From NCBI RefSeq assembly GCF_901709675.1, contig NC_051090.1, positions 7,953,842 to 8,017,841 on the forward strand: a stretch of DNA of 64,000 nt, given 5' to 3'. Source of the stretch: Syngnathus acus. Lineage: Eukaryota; Chordata; Actinopteri; Syngnathiformes; Syngnathidae. The notes below the pieces were generated by a model. It was not told where the DNA came from and made no database searches. It saw only the letters and a list, made by a program, of their open reading frames with translations. Shown here in pieces: positions 14,110-27,080 of the stretch (position 1 is its first letter; every line of letters begins with the position of its first letter). The position numbers and the translations under genes were made by a program.

Positions 14110-14300
14110 ATGAATGTATAATCCCAAAGCGGACAAAGGCGAGAAGAGGAGAGTGTTGTGCTTGCTTGCTGAGAGAGGCTTTATGTTTCTATTGCCTTCA
14201 TTGAGCTTGCGAGTGCAATAATGATGATTCGAGGCCAGATTAAAGCGAGGACAAGGGCGGTGTAATCTGTGAAGTAATTGAAGGGGTTTCTTAATGGGAA
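14110..14300. promoter_or_regulatory. candidate conserved non-coding element
   Basis: Balanced, non-repetitive sequence with TATAATCCCAAAG, AATAATGATGATTC, AGATTAAAG and GTAATCTGTGAAGTAATTG words. These suit paired/homeobox and TCF sites. There is no coding sign. Confidence 0.25.
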
Positions 14301-16364
14301 AATTCTTGCGCAAAAAGGACTTCAGATGTGGACACACACACACACACACGAAGTGGTGCATGTGTGCTCAGTGGCGCCGCAGGCATTGCAAGCTGATCCC
14401 ATATTATTGCCTTTTCTCTGTAGGTAAAAATGCTTTGGGGCACAGGAGCTTAACGTAGCTGCTGTGTGTTAGACCGTCCGATGAGGAGCAAATGCCAATT
14501 GAGGGACCGAGTGCCTAAGTGTTGGATGCAGACAGGATGTGGCAGTATAAAAAGCCCAATAACACATACCTGTTTATACTTTTTGAGTCAAGGAAAAGGT
14601 ACAAATAGTTAAATGAGTCCAATAATTGGTACATTATTGAACATTGATTGTACCTCGAGGGATAGAAATGGACTGTTCCTGCAGTTCTAGTTCTGTGTAT
14701 GATAAGTACAAATCAATTTTATTGCTGAGTCTCCCATCACACCTCAGCTGCAGGGATGACTCCTCCTGAATATTCCCCACAGGAGCCATACGAGATGCCA
14801 ACAAATCCTCGGGACATCCTCAAATGTCCCATTGCCAGCTCCCTTCCCCTCAGGCAGAACGACTCCCCGTGCTGCCATAATCTCTTGAGCAAAACAATAT
14901 GTGTTGCAGACAATGTGAACTTCTGCACGGATGGGCCCTTGGGGAGATGTGCTCATCACATTTAGGTTCGGGATTAAGTGAAAATTGCTGAGAGACGGCA
15001 CTGTAACTGAGGCGTGGGAATAGGAAGGGAGGGACCCAAGGAATTGATGTTCAAGAAAAACTCGCTCCCATTTGACTTAGACAACTCTGAAAATTAAACT
15101 GGACCAGTGAGAGCATCACTACTGCTCCATCTATATCTTTCTATCTAACTTAAATATATACCAAAAAGTATATTTTTAAATGAGCAGTAATTTTATAGAC
15201 TTCAAAATGAATATTTAAATGCTAACTGACGCTGTTATTTGAGTTGATCACTGGGTGCAGTTGTTACGTTCACCGCTAGAGGACAGTATTGGTTCTGAAA
15301 GCTGCATGCGAGTCTAGAGAAACCTTTAAACTGACCAGACCCATCTGCAATGAAAGGAATACAACTAGAAAGTCAAGCCCATTAGAAAAGTGCGGATTTT
15401 TCCAAAGGTGACGATTTTAACCATGCAGGTTGTGCATCTGATTAGTGCATGTCCATATAAAATCTATGTGCAGGAACAAACGATTTGGGTGACAAACATT
15501 AACTTCAGAGGTACCCTATTACTGCTTGTTCTCTCACCTGGTTAACTGGGCAGTGAATTGTTTATGATCAACGTTTACTTTTTAACCCAGCGTTAATGCT
15601 GCTTCTGATGTTACCTGATGTTGAGTCTCAGGTGGAAAATCTTTATCTTAACTTTGGGATCGGCAGTATCCATGTCAGTCTGCCTTTCTTAATTTTTTTT
15701 TTTTTATTGTGTTTTATTTCTCCAACAAGTTAAAGCCTTCTGTAGTTCTTATTTATTATAAACATAAGGTTTGTTGCCTATTTATTTAATTTTACTACTC
15801 TCTTAAACACAGAAGCTCTTCAGATGTGCTTTGATTTTTTAATTTTTTTTTAATTGGGCTTAAAATTGTTTAGTACAAATAGTGTCTTTGTTCGTATTGT
15901 TATACCAACGATATATCAGGTAGAAAAACTAAATGACTTGTCTGCACTTGTGTGTTATCAATGACAGGAAAATTAAAATACAATTGGGCTACATTAAATT
16001 TCTTCAATGAGTCACAGGTTCATTTATTGAGGTCAGCCAGGCCACTTGAAATAGTATTGTAATATTCAAAACAAAATGTCTTTTTGATTCAAACCAACAA
16101 TAAAGCCACAAACAAATCAAGTTGTTCAATGTTGACATAAAATAAATAGTTGTATGTAGACCCCCCTCCCAAAACACGACTCCTATCTTTAATTCTCAAC
16201 CTTGCCTCGATGAGCCCTCACTAGTTGCCCATTCCTGGAATAGTGTACATTTTGCTTTTTTTGTGTGTGTTGTGCCGTGAAAACCATGCAACAGATGTTT
16301 GCACTGTTTTGTCCCCTATTTTGTAGTTTGACAAACGTCTATCCTCTTTTGTGTAAATTTGCAG

Positions 16365-16502
16365 ATGTGAACCTCTTGAAGGCAGCATCCAGTGCCTTGC
16401 ACACTTTGTACATCGAGAAGTCTAATGTTTGCTCCACGGATCACATTACCACACCAGAGATCTACCAGACAGGCCGACAGACAGCCCGCATCACCACCCA
16501 AG
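16365..16502 (+). other. unrecognised exon-like segment (46 codons, phase 1-1)
   Basis: A pyrimidine-rich stretch and TTTGCAG end at 16364, and AAG|GTAAGA follows at 16503, so both splice sites are good. The 138 nt between them are divisible by three. In the frame with one base carried over on each side they are fully open and read VNLLKAASSALHTLYIEKSN at the start and PEIYQTGRQTARITTQ at the end. The composition looks protein-like (one Cys, no simple repeats). I recognise no family and found no partner exon with equally strong signals nearby. It may be an exon of a gene spanning the window edge, a non-coding RNA exon, or chance. Confidence 0.25.
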
Positions 16503-19500
16503 GTAAGACAACAAAAAGGATCCTCTGATGGCGGGTGCAGTCAACAGTGTGCTAGTTGTCTGAAGATGTCTTGGTGTGCTGGTCTTTCCTGTGTTGTTCA
16601 TTCTTCCGGGGGAGTGTGTTGACTCAGATGCAACGAGCAAACGGAACCGGGGTGAAACCGCGTGGGCGCTCTATTCTTATGGATCTGCGGCCCAGTGGAT
16701 TAGGCTAATGCTGGACCGTGAGGGGGTGTTGCAGGGCAGCATTCTGTGACAGGAGGTTATGGATTAGGGCTTTGTCGGGGCCCATGTTGGCCAGAGGAAC
16801 TCTACGATAGACGGATGGACTGATTCAGGGTGGCGGATCAGAGTCTGGGGGCAACCCAATCAGATCAGGACATGTTGACGAGGGATTATCAGGTTGCTGG
16901 AGTCGCTGAGGTCTGATTGATATTTGGGGAGGTATAGAGCAAATCTATATGCTGGAAATCTTTCATGTCCACCTAGTAAATTTATTTATATTTACAATAT
17001 GTTGTGAGGAGTTCATCATTGAAACGACTCTGGCTTTGTTGGCATTGTAACATGTAAGATGTGTCACAAAAATTCCAGAGTGTGAGTTAGTCTTAGAAAA
17101 GAGTTTGCCAGGATGAATAAGATAAATCAACATAGACCAAAGATGTTGTTAAATACATGTTAAATATTTAAAACATAACTCGTACTCGAAGGTCGTGTCG
17201 GGCTAAGGAGTAGCACGATTGTTGTCATTGTTGTAACCCTCCAGAATTGGATATTTGAACACAAATGGTGCAGCAACACACATTCACAATGTGACATACA
17301 TTCTTTGTGAAAAAAATAAATAAAATACTGCGACTTACTGAGGAGTTTACAACTCCATGCATATCCATATGTTTGTATAGAAACGCTACTTTCTTTATAT
17401 TCTGCTTGTTTTTTTTTCTTATATATTTTTATAGAGTATACTATTTAGAGTGCTATTTTTTGCGATTATTTTCTGAGCGGTTGGACGGACAATACCAATT
17501 CCATTTCAGCTGATAAGATTTTTGAGTTAGAAGTTTGGTCACGGGACAAATGAGATTCCTATCTCAAGGCACCCCAAATACACTCAAAATCATTGCCCAG
17601 TTAAATTTGTGTTGAGCAGTTCATAGTAGAAACATGCTGTTAAAAAAAAAAGAAGCTCTTTGAGGTCATGGAGGTGAAAGGATACCTTACGCAGGTACCC
17701 CAATGAATCACAAAATGTACTTTGAATAAAAAGACGGCGACTGATTTTATAGTTACTGGAGATTTAGTAGCCCCAAATCCCCACGCTCGAAGAGAGATCA
17801 GGTTCTGGTGAGCTCTGGCGATGGCACTGTTTGCCGGAAATCACCGTAGCATGATATCTCCGACATTTTTTTTTGTCAGCTGAGATGTGAAAACCAGATT
17901 TGCTCTTTTTATTGGTTGCCTTTGAAATTTGGCACACTTGACCCTCCTCCACTCTCAGTTTTTACTGCTTGCTGTGGTTTATTTCTGGAGGCCTGCCCAA
18001 GTGTGCCTGATGTTTACTTAGCCACTTGGGCTCGACACTTAATTGTGGTGATTAAGCGTTTGGACGAGATCTCGGAACACACCAAAGATCTCGTCTTCCT
18101 TGAAGACTTGAAGTGAAGCTTGTCGGTCCACAGTTGGACGGAGCTAGGGAAGAACAAATCAAGCATTCTTGGCCTCGTGGCGCTCGTTTTACATCCAAAG
18201 GCACTAAATGTGAAAAATGACATCTACGTTTAGGGATGGAAAATGATACTCCAAGGAGGTCAGGTTACGTTGCGTTTATTCAAAACGCCAATGTTTTTCC
18301 TATTCTGAGCTAGAGGAAGAGTAAGCGGCCAAGTTGAGAGAGAAGAGTGAGACGTGACTGACATGTGGCGTGAAGGCACCGATCCATCTCTTGTCGAATT
18401 TGTCACCTCACCACGCTCCGTGTGTCACGGCCTGGCACTCTGCTGCCGTCGGGCGTGGGTGGCCTCCTGACACGCGCTTCAAAGTGTGTGTCACGTCCGT
18501 CTGGGCTGAAAGAGCTCCCGAACACGCACCCACATAATGACGCTGACACGGAGCCATCAGGCTCGTCACAGAGCCCAGACGGAGTCCCTGGCGAGCACGG
18601 CACATCGCATCTCTGCTTCACGGCACTTTTTCACCACCTCGCAGTCGTGGTGGTGCCTGCTCTTCCTCTCTGACTCCATGACAAGTGTGTCAACAGCATG
18701 AGCGCAATCAATAACCGGAATTACTGTATAGTTACGGGAATCCTGTCAACTTGCTAGGAGATATTTCAGAAAACTGGTTGAATTAAGACATAACACTTGT
18801 GTAATGAACTCATACCAAAATGTTGTGAGGTGTCTGACAATTTGATTGAGACTCATTACGATATATTTTGATCAACATTACATAAGCAACTCATGATGTC
18901 AGAAGCAGTTGAGACATAATCAATCGGACATAATCATTTGCATGGAAATGCCAAAGCATTTGCAATTTCTTCAAAGAAGGTAGAAACTGGTTTTCTTTTA
19001 TGTCCACAAATTACTGGAAACTGTGAAATGTTTTGGGATTATAGTTTGACATGTAGCTACAGTTTAAAGTATGAATACAGGAAAAATCATATCGTATAAC
19101 ATCTTTCAAGGGACCAAAGGATTTGGGTCATTAAAATGCGTGTGTGTATGTGTATTCATATTGTTAAATGTAGGCTTTGATAACAGATGGTGCTTAAATG
19201 TATTTTTTTAACTGTCCAGAAAATCAGCTTCACAGATTTTAATAGTAGTTTAGTACACCCCTGCCCACATCAACATCAACGGAGAAAATAGTTGGCGTCA
19301 ACTTTGTCCCCCACTTCCGTAAAAGTCTGAATTCATGTTTCGTGTAGAAATGACTGGCTAGTTCCAACCCACCTCTCATAAAACTGTCATCTTCATTCTT
19401 TACGCTCCGGGCATCTGTTGAATGCAGGTGCACCTTGGCATGAAAGCAAACCAACTGTTGTCAAGTAACAGACAGAACACGCCACTGTTCCTGCTGCTCA

Positions 19501-22500
19501 GACTTAGCTGAGATTCCGTGAATTCATCTGCAAATTTGAAGCCTGAGATTCATATTCACCGAGGAAGGCTGCTTGTGTTCACATGGCAGATGCCGCTCCA
19601 TTTGCTGACACGTTACATATTCATTGGAGTGCATTCCCGCAGGTGTGTTTGGAGGCAGCGATCTGCCCGAGATGCACCCACTCAGCATTAAAAGTCAAAG
19701 AAGGACAATAGCCCCCCTCTGGACCTTCTCTGTGGGTGTGAGTGGGAGGCATTTAAAAGCCATTCACACCCTGGTGAGACCCCCCAAAGACGCCCCCACA
19801 TTCTGGGGATGACTACCTGCCCAGGAGCTCCCTCTCAGCCCATCTGTCCGAAGGAGATGCCCATCTCCTCCCTCCTTTCTCCACGGTGCTCCTTGAAAAG
19901 CTGCAGGCCTGAACAGACACACACACGCCACTGGGTAATTGCTGACTCAGCTCTGCGTTAGGCTGACAGTGCAAGCGGAGCAAGGCAGGGTGTGCGTGGG
20001 ACTGTGAGTGTGTGTGTAGGCGGGTGGGCGGGTGTAGTAGGTCAGAAGACTGCTGTCTGTTGTATTTGTTCAATCCATTGGTGTATGTCGGAGTTAGTCG
20101 GTGGTTGGTTGAGCATTCATTAGAGGTGATGGATGTGTGTGTGTGAGGGGACAAATGAAATGTGTAGGCGGTTGTGGATGTGAGTCGGCGTGCGTAGGAG
20201 GAATTCATTTGTTTGCAGGGGGCGTTGGTGGTGGTGACTGTGTGCTGATGAACTAATAAGGAAATTGACTATAGATTGTTATCATCCATGAAACTTCACA
20301 TTTAGATCTTGGCAACATACGTTTAAGCTGGAATATTTGACATAATTGCATCTAAAGTTGAATGCAATCGATATTTTCACCCAAGATGGTCCATCCATGA
20401 AAATTTAATGCTCACTTGTTTTGTTTTTCTTGCAACACGGTCTCATTTCTTCAAGAAAGGTCGCAGGTTATTCCCAAAAGTGGCTCTGTAGGAAGAGCCA
20501 CACTGTGACCTTCGTCCCAGCATGCTTGGCCCATTAGTTTAATTTAATCAGCTGTCAAACTCCAAATGCACTATTGAAACTTTTTTTGTGAGCAGTAGGT
20601 CAAAAGATGGCGTTCTGGATTCCTCTCACCCTTCTGCTTTTAAACCTTCGTTTTGCACAGAAACTTCCAAAATTCCCCCCCCCCCACCCCTCTCTCTCTC
20701 TCTTACAAAGAAGGAGAGACGCTGAACTCCATCCCCTCCTTAAGTGGGAGGATGACTGGACGTGAACACTTTCTGGCAAGCAAGCATGCCGCCGGCTGCA
20801 CACGCACGAGGCCTGCAGGCGTGGGAAAGACCCGAATGATTATAAGCAGTGTTTGGTCCAGTTCTAACCTCTGCAGGCTTTGGCTTGGCTTAGTTGTCTA
20901 CCCCCCCCCCATACTTGTTTTCCTTCATTCTCCATGTGTGAGTGGAGGAATCACAGCAAAGGAGGCTAGCCAGGGAGAGGCCCACAGCTGCGGCCGCGAG
21001 GTCCCAGCTTGTTTATTTGGGCAAGCCAAACCAAAATAAGCTCCAGCCAAGCGTTGCTCCTGAGGACTCGGCCCACTGCAGCACTTTTCATCCCAATGAA
21101 GGCAAAAATGCTCAGATTGTGGATGCGGCACTGCAAAGCTCCCAAAGTGTGACAGCTGCCTCATGTGTGGAGGAGGTAGGGAATCGCAGATTTGGACAGG
21201 ATGGTCGGTTCATGTTCCCACACCTACTCCCGTTGTACAGTTCTTCACACGTGCTCAGCAGTCGCTGAATGAGTTTCATTGTTGAATGTGACAGTGTTAG
21301 CTTGCCAAATGGAAACGCCTTAGGGAGGAGATCCAAAAACATTTCCCTTTTTTAATGCAAAAGGGAGACATTGTTCATCATAAACCTGTATGGGCAATTT
21401 TTAGATTTTTTTTTCTTTTTTTCCTGAGACAGTTACTAGCAAAGCTCACTTCAGCATATTTAAAAGTTTTTATATGTATAGTTCTCTGAACTTAATGTGC
21501 ACCGTCCATCTGAATAAATAAAAACATTTTTTTTAAAAGGTAATATTTTTCATTAAAAGAGTAAGTCCTTTAAACCATTGCTTGTTGTAAAATTCAAAAT
21601 AGACAATGCTCATTGCTCAGGGTTTCTTGACTTAACCCACTTTGTAAAATTCCAAAACATACTGTCAAGTAAATTCACATATGTTTTTCTAAATACAATT
21701 GAAAACAATTCCTGAAAATATGTACAAAGATAGACCTATAGAAGAACTTAAATGCCTTGGGTCACATTTTCCTGCTGTGAATGTCACGCAGCTATTGACG
21801 TTTATTCCTCTTTTCACATGACTTCATCCACAAAGGCGCTTTATCTTTTCCAGTATGTGTTGCGAAAGAGTTTCATCATCAATGACTTTGATACTTGCTG
21901 AGCCGAAGTGCGACAACATTTGCTGACAATGCATGACAGCTGTTTTTCTTTGTTGGATTTTGATTCGAACAACCTCGAGGGAATTTGACTTGCAAAGGTT
22001 CCACTTCATTTGATATCCTTCCTTTTCTACAGACCTTTGTCCCATGATGCTAATGAGAGGTGTAGCCTCTCCATGAGTTGTTTAAGGCTGTTGAGCCTTA
22101 AGGCACATTTGGAAAGCCCATAAAATGCATCGTCACAGAAAGTCTTTGAGTTACCCACCTAGCCTGCTATCACTCAGGTGATCTATATTGAGGATCCTTT
22201 TTACATGCAGAATAACAATATCCCCATCCTGCTTTCGTCATAACATTACTGCCCCCCCTCGATTTAAAGGTCAGCGGACTCAAAGGTGAACAGGTGCGCC
22301 CCAGGCCTTGCTCAGTTGCGTGATTGACAACTGCCCGCCCACAGTCCCTGCAGCCGCCAATCAAGCCGCTTTGCCCGGGCGTCTGTAAAGTTGACAGCTG
22401 ACTAGTTGTCCCGCTTCTCTTATTTGCCACAGCCATCCCACCCACTCCCATCCCGCTGTGGAAGTCAGAAGCGTCCTTTTCCTCCCTATTGTTTCATCCT

Positions 22501-23301
22501 TCGCTCATGCGCAAGGCCTCACCTGCCATACCGTCTCCTCTTGACCTACTACATGAGGCCGCTGCAAGAGTCAGTCTTCACCTGTCCGTCCTTCCGTCAG
22601 TCAGTCAGCACCTGAGGTAAAAGCCCTCCAAGTGTTTGGCGCCTGGCGGGTCTGACTATGTGGCCCACAAGAGAGGACATGTGTCAGTGGATCCCACAGA
22701 CAAAGCTGATGCCGTTGCTGGGGTTAAAGGAGGGGCAGCTGTCCATCAGACCTGCTCCACCCAAACATTGACCACCACCACTACCAGCACATGTCAGCTT
22801 CTGGCTGATTGATAGCCTCAGTAGTGGTGTAGAGTTTCAGAATTCTGGAACTCCTGTGTTTTGTGAAACTGAACGTAATCTATATTGCATGACTTTTATT
22901 ATATGCATCACTTTGGAAATCTCTGTACTTTTGGTTTAGGTCTCCCAGGTAGCTGCTGGATGCTCCAAGCCATTGAATATCTGCAGGGGATTCCTGATTC
23001 TTAACCATTACACCCCCTCTCTCCATCTCGACTGAAATGAAAATGCAAACATTTGCACACCGCTTTCTCTATGAGATTCCTCACTGTTATTTGCCTCCCC
23101 CAGCCCAGTCTTCCTTGACTCGTCATTCTGAAGTCTGACAGCAAGTGGGTGACTTTCGACAGGTCACATTGAGCTCTGGGCAGGAAAGGAGTTTGCTTAA
23201 CAATAGAGAACATGTGTCTGTTGGAGGGCAAGCCTCAACTTGTCCGTCCATAACAACCGCCCACCACAACAACCCCCCTTCAACCTTGGTGCATCTGTTG
23301 C

Positions 23302-23466
23302 GTACTATTTGAAGAGGCATTTTTGATATTGTGTTTTATCATGAAGCAATTATATTCCACTCCTCATGCTTCTTTATTTCCATTGGAGGCATACTATGTG
23401 AAGAGGCATTTTTGATAGTGTCATGAAGCAATTATATTCCACTCCTCCTTTATTCCCATTAGAGGC
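23302..23466 (+). repeat. imperfect tandem duplication (89 + 76 bp)
   Basis: Units 23302-23390 and 23391-23466 share GAAGAGGCATTTTTGATA, TCATGAAGCAATTATATTCC and ACTCCTC to GAGGC. The second has lost two short pieces (one in the GTGTTTTATC area, one after CTCCTC). No coding frame or known family is visible. Confidence 0.85.
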
Positions 23467-25089
23467 ATTGAAGATGAGTATTCAGACAATGCAATGGATT
23501 GAAAGTGTATGCCGTGCCTATTCAGACGACCACGTTCTACTCATCAGTGTTCTGCAGGAGAAGTACTAGTTAGGACAGTCACTGGTTCAAGACCTCCTTT
23601 TCAAAGATGACTATTTCAAGCTTAGACTAACAGGGTGCATGTCGACAGAAAATTAATTCACGGAGAGAATGTGTCCGCTTCATTCAGTGTGTAAACATAA
23701 TTCCCAGTCTCCCGCACAAAACAAATAAATCCGAATACTCTATGAAACGCTATATTGTTTTTTTGCGGGGAAAAACATTTAGTCTTATTGGAGAACGCTT
23801 TTGTTCTGCCAACAGCAAATGTGGTGAAAATTGCCTTCAGATTAGCATAATTCACTGTGATTCGATGACGTTCTTTTCTTGCGTCACTCACGACGCTACG
23901 CGTTGAGGTGGTTGTGAGTGTGCGTGAAAACAACAGCAAGTGTTTGAGCACATAGTAGGAGGTGGTGATAGTGCCCTTAATACTGAGGAATATGTCACAT
24001 TTCAGTCTGTTGAGCACACAAGTGCGCATGTTGGCACACAACTAACACCAATATAAAACAGATTACTGTGTGTACAACTAATTTTTTTATGAATTTCAAA
24101 CTCTTACCACATATGGAATGCAGCTTGTGTGTTGTGCTTCAAAAAATGTGTAGGGAAGATTTGCTTTGCTAATTTCTGACGCCGTGATTTCTCTTGACCT
24201 CTGGGACATCAGGGCTATTATCCACTAAACCAGTGTTTCACAAAGTTCTCCATCAGTGACCACAGATAAGCAGAAAACATGAAGCAATCATTGTCTGACA
24301 CTTTCCTGCATTTAGCGTCCAGGGTCACATAAAAACAAAAATCAATATTCTGTGTTGCTTAGTCACTATCTCCACACCCAGAATTGCCCAATGATCCAGG
24401 AGGATTGTGTCATCATCCGGGTGATGCTAATTTGCAGCCTGGCCTTTTTCAAGATAGATAGTTGGGTGTCTGTAAATGTTTGTACTCTGAGTTGATCTTG
24501 TTTGTTGGCTGACAAATGTCCAGCATGGAAGTCTAGTATTTCAAGCATGCCTGTGAAATATCACTTTGGAATTTGTGCATCTCTTGCATTTCATACGCTA
24601 ATTCTTTTGTTCTTAAAGATGACTGGAGGATTTCAGGACAAAATATAATTATTTTTCCGACAGATTTTGCGATTTTGATTCAATTCAAGATGTTCTTCAA
24701 ATCAAGTTTTAGGACAATATTCAACTCTGTGCAGCCCCAGTTAAGCTCTTCCAGCATTTTCTTTGATATTCAAATAAATACACATTTTATCTCCTCAGAG
24801 GGAAATTTTCAGTATCTCTTGAAGAATGTAGGATTTCATATTTCTTGCAATGGGTCTCTTTTAATAACACTGTGATATGAGATATTACAATATTCTATTT
24901 TTGCTACCACCCCCACTTTAAAATAAATAGTTGAACAAACAAATGACTAGCTTCTGATTTCAAAACGTATCTATCAATTTATTATTTGTATATGTGATTT
25001 TTGTAAGGCGGTCATACATTTCAATAGGTTCATATTCAGAACAGCCGTCTGGGGGAAACTATAACTACGATGTACCCCTCAAAAATGGA

Positions 25090-25640
25090 TTAGGCCAACA
25101 GAGATTACCTTGCTGGCCGTGACTTCACACCGCCGACTGCCTTTATTAAAGTTCATTTGAACTCTAATGGACTCTCTAGTAGTAATTGATCAACTCTATT
25201 GCCCAGGAGCAGATGTGCCAGAAATGAACAGTGCCTTTGAATTAAATCCACCATGAGCGTTTACAGCGACAACCGTGAGCTTTCCATAGAAGTGGGGCAA
25301 GTGTGGAGAGCACATTAAGGGTTTCCTTTGAGACTTTGTTGATAATACCAGCCGGACTATCTTGGATTCATCCATATCCCCACAACAGCAACCAGAATAG
25401 TTAGGCTTTGATGACTTGCAATTAATTAGCAATTTACAGAGTCCACAACTTTTTATTCAACTCCAGTGTAAGCTGTATGCGGCGATCCACTGTCAGTTTA
25501 GTGCTCTATCAATTAGTTTTCTAGCTAAGTAGAAAATAGTGCAGGGCCAATTAGGGAAAATAAGTACAAGACAGACAAGCCAGCTTGGGTGATAAATCCT
25601 CAAATAAAATCCACATAATTAAGACTTTCCCATTCAGTGC
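25090..25640. promoter_or_regulatory. candidate conserved non-coding element
   Basis: The stretch is free of simple sequence and rich in TAATTG, TTAATTGG, AATTAAAT and TTATTAAAG words. Frames are closed on both strands. The repeated ATTAG/TAATTG spacing at 25180-25190, 25420-25435 and 25508-25560 suggests clustered homeodomain sites. Confidence 0.28.
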
Positions 25641-26739
25641 TCTTAATTGGTAATTTCAGCCCTCCGGTGTCTAAGTTCCATTATTTCAAGGGTAGCGATT
25701 CTTTGCTTGCTTGGTGAACTGCTCCATTGTGGCCGGGGAGACCGATTACCATAGGCTCAGCGAGGGCTTTCGCAGCCGCATGTGCGGAGTGCCGGTCTCC
25801 CAAGGAGAGGTTAAGGAGAGGAGTCAGCGGCTCCCTGGGCCCTGCAGACTTGCTCTTTGCCACCATGTCATCCATTCTGCACCCTAATCGAGTTATCATA
25901 TCAACAAATCTCCCATCAGGGGCTCCACAGCTGACAGTCCGAGAAAGACATCCACAGGAGCGACAAATTTTCAGCAGCAGGCCATTGCTAAGAAGAGCGG
26001 AGGCACCTGTAAAGGTCTCCTCTTCTGCCTATGGACAAGGCACTCCCGCTGGGCATCACACTGCTTTTTGGCCCCTGGTCAGCCAAGACCAGGCAAGCAG
26101 GAGCCATAGTTAATGCTGTTCACAATAGGCTAGGCACACAATAGAAGCACTATATCACAAAGACTGTCAATAAATTTAAAGTCAACCCACAAACAATTAG
26201 CTCAAAGGGCAACATAGTTTCATGGCCGTAGGCATCGGCTTTGCAGAGGAAGGGAGACAAACTGTCCACCCACACGCCAATGGCAGCTGGTGATTGTGCC
26301 AAGTGAATACGATCACAGAATGTCATAGATTACCACATGACCTCGAAGTGTGTCCTGCCAAGATGTACCACATGCTAAGCCATTCCTCTGGTCATGAGAC
26401 TTTTTTTTTTTTTAAGAGGAAATGTCAGCCTATTGGTTGTGGTCATGTAGAGTTACATAGTTTCTTTGTTGTATGGTTGACATTTGTGATTATATTAAGC
26501 AACTGTTGCCTTTCCTTGAAATCATATTGTAGACCCTTTGATGGACTAAGATTCTATGCCTGATATCAACCAGTAGAAATCATTGATTTGGGCTTGGCCT
26601 TGAATTACCTCAGTTTTGACAGACAAATGTCGGTGGACTGGAATCTCTGATGTTCACTTTTCCAAAAGGATATCCTGTATAATTCTTTTACTTTTACCAA
26701 CAGACGGCTGGTTTTAAAACACGTTCCCAGATGAAAGAA

Positions 26740-27080
26740 ACTTTAACAACAACTGTGCCAGATTTAAGGGCTGCCTCTTTGCATTCTCTTCGTCCGGCAC
26801 CTCCATAAATCACACGTCTGCCCATCGCCGCGCAGCTTGATCCGTTGGACGGGAGCCAAGCCCGTGTCCGAACAAGGCCCTGACCCATGAACCTTGGCCG
26901 GAGCTCTTGGGCCAATGGGGCGAGGCCATCAGAACTGCGACCCCAGAAGCTAGGGCTACCTGCTGTTCCGGCACAATGCAATTGGACACAGCCATCAGAA
27001 TGATGGAGCACAGGGAATTTTCCACGCTGACCACTCCAATAGCTGCTGACCGCTCCAACTAATATGACTTCAGCCATTCC
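26740..27080. promoter_or_regulatory. candidate conserved non-coding element
   Basis: A GC-balanced island inside AT-rich DNA, with CATAAATCACA, CCATTGG-type and GGCCAATG words. A minus-strand open frame of about 130 codons covers it, but it has no domain or splice support. Confidence 0.22.

Larger units (their letters stand above)
3796..16364. other. non-coding gene desert, upstream part
   Basis: No supported gene. AT-rich parts (about 11000-11400 and 15680-16160) alternate with mixed-composition parts holding the candidate elements listed separately. Open frames of up to 176 codons (11518-12048) have skewed, low-complexity translations and no splice or domain support. A short CA tract lies at 14332-14349. 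Confidence 0.6.
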
